Positions 7,854-14,419 of a stretch of DNA of 26,773 nucleotides are shown one piece after another (positions within the stretch are counted from its first letter, which is position 1; the number at the start of each line of letters is the position of its first letter). The notes below the pieces were generated by a model, which made no database searches, was not told the origin of the DNA, and was given only the letters and a program-made list of their open reading frames with translations. Source of the stretch: JACJXF01 sp964349045 (GTDB lineage Bacteria; Bacteroidota; Bacteroidia; Bacteroidales; GCA-2748055); assembly GCA_964349045.1 (NCBI GenBank), contig CAYGFI010000051.1:1-26773 (forward strand), given 5' to 3'. A program made the translations under genes and the position numbers.

Positions 7854-7996
7854 AGTAGGGCTGCTTTGTTAATTTTTACCGGTTTACAGCAATAATCTTC
7901 TTTATAAGACTTCATTCCGCACTCGTTACACTTGTATGTAAGCTTTTTGTCCTTTTTATTAAAGACCACACCTTCTTTACATAATCTTTTACTCAT
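7850..7996 (-). CDS. Small Cys-rich basic protein (48 aa), coupled within the kinase operon
   Basis: An ATG at 7996 opens a 48-residue frame ending in TGA at 7850-7852. It begins MSKRLCKEGVVFNKKDKK and has Cys at residues 6, 23, 26, 36 and 37. The core YKCNECGMKS is a zinc-knuckle type CxxC, with the CC pair as a plausible second half. About a quarter of the residues are Lys or Arg. It overlaps the end of the kinase-RapZ gene by 8 bases and the nucleotidyltransferase start by 4 bases. A real gene is the best explanation for a frame that bridges both neighbours so exactly and has this cysteine spacing. It probably binds Zn and could be an adaptor or regulator of its neighbours. I do not recognise a named family. 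Confidence 0.72.
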   Translation of the reverse strand: MSKRLCKEGVVFNKKDKKLTYKCNECGMKSYKEDYCCKPVKINKAALL

Positions 7997-9437
7997 TGTT
8001 CCGGTTTGAGTCTGATAGTTCCCTGTGCTCTACTAAGACAGTTACCGAGCGATTATGTTCAAGATGATCGGCAAGTTTTTGGGCCGCGTACACCGAACGA
8101 TGCTGCCCGCCGGTACACCCAAAACTGATCTGAAGATTCCTGAAGCCTCTTTCTGCATAAGTCTTAACGCTGCGGTCGACGAGCGAAAATACATCTTTTA
8201 AAAAATCAGCCATATCAGTTTTTTCTTCAAAAAACTTACCGACCGCGTCATCCAGCCCGGTAAGGTTGATGTATTCAGAAAACCTGCCCGGATTATGAAT
8301 CCCCCTGCAGTCGAAAATAAAACCACCGCCTTCGCCTGTCAGGTCATCGGGAATGGCCCTGTGATAAGAGAAACTGTTTATACGGATGCATAGTTTATCA
8401 GTTGGAACAGGTAACGAACGGTTCAGCTTTTCGTCATTTATTATAACACCCATCAACCGGGTTAACTCCGGAAAATCCTTCAGATCCCTGCAATCGGTTA
8501 CAAGGAAATATTTCAGATTTTGAATTGCAAAGGGTACAGACTGAAGGAACAGCGGCTTTTTCTCCACCCATCCTCTCAGCCCGTAAGCGCCCATAGCCTG
8601 AAGTTGACGAACAAGTGCAAACAGCAGGTAGTCTGATAAGAATTCCTTCTTGTTAAAATTCCCTTTTTTTACCCGGGAGATTTCCTCCAGATAATAGTGC
8701 AAAAGTTCCTCCCTGGTTTCTTTTGACATATTTGTCCTTGCCTCAAAAAGTAGTGTGGCAATATCATATTGCAGGGCTCCTTTACGACCTCCCTGGTAAT
8801 CGATAAAAAAAAGCTGTTCGTTTTTAATCATGATGTTCCTCGACTGAAAATCCCGGAACAAAAAGCTATCCCTCTCAACTTTATCCAGTCTTCGCGAAAG
8901 GTTCTGAAAATCATTCTCCAGTTTTCCTTCATCAAACGGAATACCTGAAACTTTCAGGAAGAAATATTTAAAGTGGTTCAGATCCCAGAGTATAGACCGG
9001 CTGTCGAAAGCATCCCTGGGAACACATACACTGTAATCCAAATCAGAGTGGCCTTCTGTCTGGAACCTGATTAATACATCGATAACTCTACGGTACCAGG
9101 GGATCATCTCTACCGGAAATCCCCATCCTTTTTTAAGGGAATCAGTCAAATCTTTTAATGTGGTGTCCCCAAGATCCTGAAGAAGGTAGTATTGTTCATC
9201 ATCTGAAACCCGGTAAATCTCGGGAACAGGAAGCCCTTTTGAAAGGAAATGTTTTGTGAAACTCAGAAAAGCCCGGTTTTCACGTACATCTTTGTTGTAA
9301 GTGCCAATGGCTGATGTATTCCCGTTGGTCAGCCGGTAATATTGTCGGGCAGAACCTGCCGGAACCAACAGGTTTGTTTCAGTACAATTCTTACTGAACT
9401 TTATTTTAAATAGTTCTTTTAGAATGTTTATATCCAT
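7989..9437 (-). CDS. AmgK-like sugar kinase fused to RapZ C-terminal domain
   Basis: A 482-residue two-domain cytoplasmic protein. Residues about 1-315 are an aminoglycoside-phosphotransferase-fold kinase of the AmgK type. The catalytic loop FRDFQSRNIMI puts the base at Asp196 and the metal ligand at Asn201, and FIDYQGG gives the second metal ligand at Asp213, followed by the ALQYDIATLL segment. Residues about 351-475 match the C-terminal domain of RapZ: FSYHRAIPDD, FIFDCRGIHNPG, TGLDDAV, then GCTGGQHRS (440-448) and VEHREL. The P-loop N-terminal half of RapZ is absent. AmgK phosphorylates MurNAc and GlcNAc at the anomeric carbon in cell-wall recycling; E. coli RapZ senses GlcN6P through this C-terminal domain. 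A GGGGAGG ribosome-binding site (9442-9448) lies 4 bases before ATG. Two overlapping genes follow. Confidence 0.85.
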   Translation of the reverse strand: MDINILKELFKIKFSKNCTETNLLVPAGSARQYYRLTNGNTSAIGTYNKDVRENRAFLSFTKHFLSKGLPVPEIYRVSDDEQYYLLQDLGDTTLKDLTDSLKKGWGFPVEMIPWYRRVIDVLIRFQTEGHSDLDYSVCVPRDAFDSRSILWDLNHFKYFFLKVSGIPFDEGKLENDFQNLSRRLDKVERDSFLFRDFQSRNIMIKNEQLFFIDYQGGRKGALQYDIATLLFEARTNMSKETREELLHYYLEEISRVKKGNFNKKEFLSDYLLFALVRQLQAMGAYGLRGWVEKKPLFLQSVPFAIQNLKYFLVTDCRDLKDFPELTRLMGVIINDEKLNRSLPVPTDKLCIRINSFSYHRAIPDDLTGEGGGFIFDCRGIHNPGRFSEYINLTGLDDAVGKFFEEKTDMADFLKDVFSLVDRSVKTYAERGFRNLQISFGCTGGQHRSVYAAQKLADHLEHNRSVTVLVEHRELSDSNRNNE

Positions 9438-9780
9438 CGCGCCTCCCCATTAGGAGTTGTCTAAAAAAGTGTATAATATTTATGAAAACTTACGAATTGA
9501 AAGCAATCACATTTTTGCCCCTCTAAATCTCCCCCAAGTGCCTCCGCTGAAGCTTCGGCGATACGCAGAGGGGGCGACTATACCTGGTATATACAAACTC
9601 TTTTGCATATGAAGCGAAAATTCACTTACAATTTGAAAGTTGGAATTCTTTAATATTGACTTTTTAGAAGCTCCAGTTATTTATAACATTTTGAGTTTAA
9701 AATTCATATTTCAAATGATTTTTCATCACTATCTCCTAAGTGGAGAGTTAATCCCGTAAAAGCGGGGGGCCGGAGTGAGG
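9438..9780. other. Intergenic region with remnants of dispersed repeats
   Basis: This stretch of 343 bases has no convincing gene. It contains CCCCTCT (9519-9525) facing AGAGGGGG (9567-9574), with a GAAGCTTC palindrome between them. Further on are a perfect TATACC/GGTATA hairpin (9579-9591), TCTCC/GGAGA (9732-9746), and a GCGGGGGGCCGG stretch next to the mnmA stop. These look like decayed copies of the G/C-clustered repeats common in Bacteroidota intergenic DNA. Promoter elements for the kinase operon are presumably at the left end, but I could not fix them. Confidence 0.5.
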
Positions 9781-11114
9781 TCAGTCGATAACTCCCGATC
9801 CTAATAATTCCCCATCCTTATACCATGCCGCGAACTGACCCGGAGTTATCCCGCGCTGCATTTCCTCAAACACAAAGTACATCCCGTCATCTCTCCGGTA
9901 TAATCGTGCCTTCTGCAAGGGTTGACGGTACCGTATGCGCACCATAAACTCCTGTTNNNNNNNNNNNNNNNNNNNNNNNNNNNNNNNNNNNNNNNNNNNN
10001 NNNNNNNNNNNNNNNNNNNNNNNNNNNNNNNNNNNNNNNNNNNNNNNNNNNNNNNNAATCGTGCCTTCTGCAAGGGTTGACGGTACCGTATGCGCACCAT
10101 AAACTCCTGTTCGTTGCCGGGTTTCAGGTCCAGATCAGGTCTTATCCAGTGAATATCCTTTTTGGGTACAAATAATCCTTTACGGTTTAATCCCGGGTGA
10201 TCCTGCCCCTGGCCGGTATAAATAATATTTTCCTTAATATCAGTTGCCAGGATAAACAGCGGTTTGGCTTTTCCCCCCACGTTAAGGCCTTTCCTTTGTC
10301 CTACGGTATAATAATGTGCGCCTTTATGCTTTCCCACTATTTTCCCGTCATCCCTGCTGTAAACAATAGCTCTGGAAAGATCTTCAATTGCCGGGTTTCG
10401 GGGGATCTGGCTCTGGTAGCCTGAAAAATCCTCAGGTATCTCAATAATCAGTCCTTCCCTTGGTTTAAGCTGCTGCTGCAAAAAATCCGGCAGACTTACT
10501 TTACCAATAAAACAGATTCCCTGTGAGTCTTTTTTTTCTGCAGAAGGCAGATTGGCTCTGCGGGCTATATTACGGACACCGGATTTCTGAAGGTGCCCGA
10601 TAGGGAAGAGCGCTTTGGAAAGCTGTTGCTGAGAGAGCTGGCACAGGAAATAACTCTGTTCCTTGCCCGGATCATCTCCCGCTAAAAGACGATAAACCAT
10701 GCCCTTTTCAGTCATAAATTCATCCTTCTTACAATAATGACCGGTAGCGATGAAATCGGGATGGAACTGTTCGCATGCAAGGAAGAACTCATCGAATTTT
10801 ATTTCACGGTTGCAAAGTATATCAGGATTTGGAGTGCGACCCCTTTCATATTCCGAAAACATATATTCCACCACCCTGGCCCTGTACTTTTCACTAAGAT
10901 CAACCACATGAAAGGGGATACCGATTTTTTTGGCAACCATTTCGGCAAAGAGAACATCTTCATCCCATGGACAATCGGCTTTGAGCAGACCGGTCTTATC
11001 GTGCCAGTTGATCATAAACACGGCAATAACATCATATCCCTGCTGTTTAAGAAGATATGCTGCCACGCTTGAATCGACCCCGCCCGATAAACCTATAACT
11101 ACCCGTTGTGCCAT
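9781..11114 (-). CDS. mnmA: tRNA-specific 2-thiouridylase MnmA (interrupted by a false gap)
   Basis: MnmA transfers sulfur to U34 of the wobble position in Lys, Glu and Gln tRNAs. The PP-loop SGGVDSS is at residues 10-16, the catalytic cysteines are Cys101 (NPDILCNREIKF) and Cys201 (DSQGICFIG), and GQRKGLNVGG lies further on. The frame breaks at a 100-N run, but the 55 bases before it (9902-9956) are identical to the 55 after it (10057-10111). Removing the N run and one copy gives 1179 bases, that is 392 residues in one frame. It continues RLYRRDDGMYFVFEEMQRG, then ITPGQFAAWY, and stops at TGA at 9781-9783. So the gene is intact, and a stop near 9846 obtained by reading through the N run is an artefact. 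The length fits MnmA. Confidence 0.93.
9957..10056. other. False assembly gap (100 N) with 55-base duplicated flanks
   Basis: The N run separates two exact copies of a 55-base stretch beginning AATCGTGCCTTCTGCAAGGG. Identical contig ends of this length are typical of two de Bruijn contigs that overlap by one k-mer and were scaffolded without merging. The in-frame MnmA obtained by collapsing them supports this. Confidence 0.92.
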
Positions 11115-11554
11115 TGAGTTTTATTAACCGCCCAAATTTAGGGGTTTTTATTCAGAGATGGAGATTTTTTTCTTATTAATGACAACTGCCCTTTTGGGGG
11201 GAAGACTTCCACGTATTCCTCCTGGAGATTCCTCATTTCGCTGCGCTTCATTCGGAATGACACCTTCCATTTTTTAGGATGGATTCAGGCACGGGCACAG
11301 CCCGTGCCTGAATCCATTAACCACCAACACGCTGTCATTCTGAATGGAGTCCCGATTTATCGGGATGAAATGAGGAATCTCTGTATCCCGATTATCATTG
11401 CCATCTCCCATCTGGTACAATAAACGATTGTTATTCTGACGAATGAATAATCTCCAAATAAAATTTTTATATTTACCGGTCAACAGTGAATTATATATGT
11501 GAATGATCTGTTGGAGAATTCTAATGTGTCAAAGTAAAACTAAATTAAATAAAT
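11115..11554. other. Gene-free intergenic stretch dominated by inverted repeats
   Basis: No gene is supported in these 440 bases. The middle third is the nested inverted repeat at 11225-11381. The right third, next to the DinB-like gene, is AT-rich and probably holds its promoter: TATATTTA at 11468-11475 differs by one base from TAnnTTTG. I see no RNA gene. Confidence 0.5.
11225..11381. repeat. Nested 157-base inverted repeat with strong central hairpin
   Basis: The outer arms GAGATTCCTCATTTC (11225-11239) and GAAATGAGGAATCTC (11367-11381) are perfect over 15 bases. A second pair (11249-11262 and 11333-11346, 13 of 14) lies inside. The centre is a perfect 18-base-arm hairpin (11279-11296 and 11300-11317, loop ACA). 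An extra TCCCGAT/ATCGGGA hairpin sits at 11350-11365 in the right arm. A partial relative (AATGAA.CGAAGTG...GAGGAATCTCC) recurs at 12037-12075. It has no ORF and no visible target-site duplication. Confidence 0.75.
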
Positions 11555-12031
11555 ATGGATTTTTCAAATGTTACCACAGGGATTTTACAAGGATTAAAAA
11601 CCTGGGAATCAAAACTGACTGAATTGCCGGAAGATACGATTATGAATAAACGTAATAATCAAAGCAGGACAATAAAACAGATCCTGGGGCACATGATAGA
11701 TTCCGCATCAAATAATACACACAGGATTATTCATTTACAATACCAGGAAAGCCCTTTCAGTTTTCCCAATTATGCTGTAAATGGCAACAACGACAGGTGG
11801 ATTGCAATACAGAATTACCAGGATGAACATTGGGGAAATCTGATTCAACATTGGAAATTTATTCATATACATTTGGTACATGTGATAAATAATGTAAATC
11901 AAAACAAACTGGAAAATACGTGGATATCCGAATCGAAATATGGCAATATCACTCTCAGAGATATGATAGTTGGCTTTTTGGAACATTTTAATTTACATCT
12001 GGGTGAGATTCAGGAATTAATTGACAAATAA
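11555..12031 (+). CDS. DinB-like four-helix metal-binding protein
   Basis: A 158-residue cytoplasmic protein that fits the DinB/YfiT-like superfamily of four-helix bundles. The three-histidine metal site is visible as His46 (ILGHMIDSASNNTHR), His144 and His148 (FLEHFNLHLGEI). The length is typical. Members include thiol-dependent S-transferases and many uncharacterised stress- or damage-induced proteins, so the reaction cannot be assigned. It is flanked on both sides by copies of the GAGGAATCTC repeat, and the next gene starts 92 bases downstream on the same strand. Confidence 0.72.
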   Translation: MDFSNVTTGILQGLKTWESKLTELPEDTIMNKRNNQSRTIKQILGHMIDSASNNTHRIIHLQYQESPFSFPNYAVNGNNDRWIAIQNYQDEHWGNLIQHWKFIHIHLVHVINNVNQNKLENTWISESKYGNITLRDMIVGFLEHFNLHLGEIQELIDK

Positions 12032-12123
12032 TCCTTAATGAAACGAAGTGGAGAGAGGAATCTCCCCGGGAGCAACCTTAAACAAAGACAACAGCTGATA
12101 ATGACAACATTATCCAGACAGAA

Positions 12124-12516
12124 ATGAATAAAGAAATTAAAGCATTCAATAACAAACAAACCCCGGAAGACGAAGAAATTTGTACCCGGCTTGCCACAAT
12201 AATTGACAGCGAACTGACCGAAGTAGAAAGTAAAATCTGGCACTCCCATCCTGTTTGGTTTTTAGACAGCAACCCAATTGTTGGTTACAGCAGACAAAAA
12301 GCCGGAATACGATTAATGTTTTGGAGTGGAGCTGATTTTGAAGAAGAGTATTTAAGCGTAAGAGGAGAAAAATTTAAAGATGCGTCTGTTTTCTACACCA
12401 ATGTTTCTGAGATTGAAACCAATGTCTTAAAACGTTGGCTGAAAAAATCAAGAGAAATTCAGTGGGATTATAAAAACTTAGTAAAAAGAAGGGGGCAATT
12501 AGAAAGGTTGAGATAA
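12124..12516 (+). CDS. DUF1801 domain protein
   Basis: A 130-residue cytoplasmic protein of the DUF1801 / YdhG-like family. Recognisable parts are EVESKIWHSHPVWFLDSNPIV, the KAGIRLMFWSGADF segment, and a C-terminal Lys/Arg-rich helix. Members resemble the frataxin-like fold, and some have been linked to iron handling in Bacillus, but most are uncharacterised. Spacing (29 bases to the next start) suggests it shares a transcript with the DUF2200 gene. Confidence 0.7.
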   Translation: MNKEIKAFNNKQTPEDEEICTRLATIIDSELTEVESKIWHSHPVWFLDSNPIVGYSRQKAGIRLMFWSGADFEEEYLSVRGEKFKDASVFYTNVSEIETNVLKRWLKKSREIQWDYKNLVKRRGQLERLR

Positions 12517-12545
12517 ATTTAGAGATTAGCTTTAAAACATAATAT

Positions 12546-12911
12546 ATGAATAACACGATCAATCATGACGAGCGCATGGCAAAAATGACGTTCTCTTCGG
12601 TATATCCCCATTATCTCGCAAAAGTTGAGAAAAAAGGCAGAACAAAAGAAGAACTGCATCAGGTAATTGAGTGGTTAACCGGTTATGATGAAAAACGGCT
12701 GCAAGAACTCATTAAAGAAAAAGTAACTTTTGAAATATTCTTTCAAAATGCTTCAATAAACCCTAATGCTCATCTCATTACTGGTGTAATCTGTGGCTAT
12801 CGGGTCGAAGAAATCGAAAATCGGTTAACCCAACTAATAAGGTATCTGGACAAGCTGGTGGATGAATTGGCGAAAGGACGAAAGATAGAAAAGGTTTTGC
12901 GGGTTTCGTAG
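12546..12911 (+). CDS. DUF2200 family protein
   Basis: A 121-residue protein matching DUF2200 along its whole length: MTFSSVYPHYLAKVEKKGRT, a helical EWLTGYDEKRLQELI segment, INPNAHLITGVICGYRVEEIE and IRYLDKLVDELAKGRKIEKVLR. The family is widespread in bacteria and compact, with no known reaction. MNNTINHD at the start is not part of the conserved core; translation could also begin at Met11 or Met14. It is the last of three small same-strand genes. Confidence 0.8.
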   Translation: MNNTINHDERMAKMTFSSVYPHYLAKVEKKGRTKEELHQVIEWLTGYDEKRLQELIKEKVTFEIFFQNASINPNAHLITGVICGYRVEEIENRLTQLIRYLDKLVDELAKGRKIEKVLRVS

Positions 12912-12973
12912 AGCGACTTGATAAGAATTGGATAACTTTTCGCATATAACAAAGAAATTCAAGGCAAAAAGCG

Positions 12974-13498
12974 CTACTCTTCACATCCTTCCTGGCTCGT
13001 CACCACCAGATTTTCAACTACAAACCCCATATTCCCGCATTTGTTAACCAGCTTTTTATAAAGGTCAGGGTCCATCTGCGGGGTGCGGCTCAGGATCCAC
13101 AGGTATTTGCGGCCCGGCTCGCCTACAACCGCGTAGCTGTAATCATCGGCAAGCTCAATGATGTAGTAATCACCGCGGAATGGCCAGAAGAATTGCACCT
13201 TTAATTTTGAATTTCCACTACCATCAACCGTGAAAGCTTTTCCGGTAATGGATGTCCATTTGCCGTTGGCTTTTTTACATTTATTGAATACTTCCACATA
13301 CCCTTTTGGATTCAGGGTGTAGGTGGCAGTTATGCAATTGCAGCCAACAAGAAAACGGGCCGGCATATGACACATTTCGTACCATAGACCTGCATATTTC
13401 TTCAGGTCAACTTTTTCAACGGTTTCGAGGGGAGCCTGGGCGGAGCAGGAAATCATAAGGAATGTGAGAGGTAAAATAAAAGAAAAGTGCCTTGTCAT
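12974..13498 (-). CDS. blc: Blc-like outer-membrane lipocalin lipoprotein
   Basis: A 174-residue lipoprotein. The start at 13498 is chosen because it gives MTRHFSFILPLTFLMISCSA, a proper lipoprotein signal with lipidated Cys18. An upstream in-frame ATG at 13648 would bury the signal 50 residues in. The mature protein has the lipocalin GLW motif (KYAGLWYEM, Gly37-Trp39), a YTLNPKGYVEVFNKC strand pair, FFWPFRGDYYIIEL, YAVVGEPGRKYLWILSRTP and a C-terminal helix. This matches bacterial Blc/apolipoprotein D-like lipocalins, which bind lysophospholipids or fatty acids and are often stress-induced. It is transcribed alone, opposite to its neighbours. Confidence 0.87.
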   Translation of the reverse strand: MTRHFSFILPLTFLMISCSAQAPLETVEKVDLKKYAGLWYEMCHMPARFLVGCNCITATYTLNPKGYVEVFNKCKKANGKWTSITGKAFTVDGSGNSKLKVQFFWPFRGDYYIIELADDYSYAVVGEPGRKYLWILSRTPQMDPDLYKKLVNKCGNMGFVVENLVVTSQEGCEE

Positions 13499-13700
13499 TG
13501 TATTAAAATCAGAAATTAGTATATCTGGTGAGTAAGTCCTTTTTGTTTCAAATTGGAATTTCTGCCAGAATTCAAATATATTCATTTTCCTGCTTAGTAT
13601 TTTTTTATTCTTAATATATTTGAAAGTGACAATACGTAAATTCTGCATTACACTTGTCGGTCAGGAACTTTTATGAATTTTAAAAAATAAAATAATTATT

Positions 13701-14162
13701 ATGGCTGGAACTTTTTCACAGATATATATTCAGGTTGTTTTTGCTGTAAAGAACAGAGACAGTTTGATTAATCCTGAATGGGAAGAACGGTTATATCAAT
13801 ATATGACTGGAATAGTAAGAAGAAAGGAACAAAAAATGTTGGCAATAAACGGGACGCACAATCATATTCATTTTTTTATTGGAATGAAACCAAGCTGCAG
13901 TTTGTCGGATTTAGTGCGGGAAGTAAAAAAATCAAGTAATGATTTTATTAAAGATAACAGCTTGTCAAAATTCAAGTTCAGCTGGCAGGAGGGATTTGGA
14001 GCATTTTCATATAGTCATTCGCAAATTGATAATGTGATTAAATATGTGATGAATCAAAAAGAGCATCATAGAAAGGTTTCATTTAAAGAAGAATACATTG
14101 ATTTTTTAAAGAAATTCGAAATTGAACACGACGAAAAATATTTATTTGATTGGATAGATTAG
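13701..14162 (+). mobile_element. IS200/IS605-type Y1 (HUH) transposase, RAYT-like
   Basis: A 153-residue single-domain Y1 transposase. The HUH metal site is His55-Ile-His57 within GTHNHIHFF, and the probable catalytic tyrosine is Tyr115 in IKYVMNQKEHH. Also family-typical are SQIYIQVVFAVKNR at the start and SWQEGFGAFSYSHSQ. No TnpB gene accompanies it. Four REP-like hairpins follow directly after the stop, three of them with a common tag, the arrangement expected of a REP-associated tyrosine transposase acting on short hairpins in single-stranded DNA. The gene appears intact. Confidence 0.88.
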
Positions 14163-14165
14163 CCC

Positions 14166-14363
14166 GATGCCGAAGGCATCAAAGGTTTATAGCCATGATG
14201 TAATTATTTGGCCTGCGACCCCGAAGGGGTCGAACAATGTTTGCCTGCAATTTTTCTATAAACCTGAAATCCCTTCGGGATTAAATTATAGCAATATTTA
14301 TAATGAAGAAAATTGGTTTGCATGAATAATATATATGATGCCGAAGGAATCACAGGTTTATAG
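14166..14363. repeat. Cluster of four REP-like hairpins, three with AGGTTTATAG tag
   Basis: The hairpins share a CCGAAGG-type core: GATGCC-GAA-GGCATC (14166-14180), CGACCCC-GAA-GGGGTCG (14216-14232), AATCCC-TTC-GGGATT (14268-14282, inverted) and imperfect GATGCC-GAA-GGAATC (14337-14351). In units 1, 3 and 4 the tag AGGTTTATAG lies exactly two bases from the hairpin (14183-14192; inverted at 14256-14265; 14354-14363). Unit 2 lacks the tag. A fixed tag plus variable stem is how REP sequences mobilised by RAYT proteins are built. Confidence 0.8.
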
Positions 14364-14419
14364 CCTGTATCAACCTCCCATTGTCATTTCTACTTATTAT
14401 TCGTACATTTCAGCTCCAA

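Noticed and set aside
7989..9437. A plain RapZ RNase adaptor
   Set aside because: Only the C-terminal domain is RapZ-like; the N-terminal P-loop domain is replaced by a sugar kinase.
9846..10056. MnmA ending at 9846 after reading through the N run
   Set aside because: The 100 N put the sequence in the wrong frame and the 55-base overlap is duplicated; collapsing it gives the normal C-terminus ending at 9781.
13499..13648. Longer lipocalin start at 13648
   Set aside because: It would place 50 residues before the lipoprotein signal; the start at 13498 gives a proper lipobox.
14381..14419. Longer AddA start at 14381
   Set aside because: The extra 13 residues precede the usual start of the helicase (MPKLTVYKASAGSGKT) and lie near the REP cluster.
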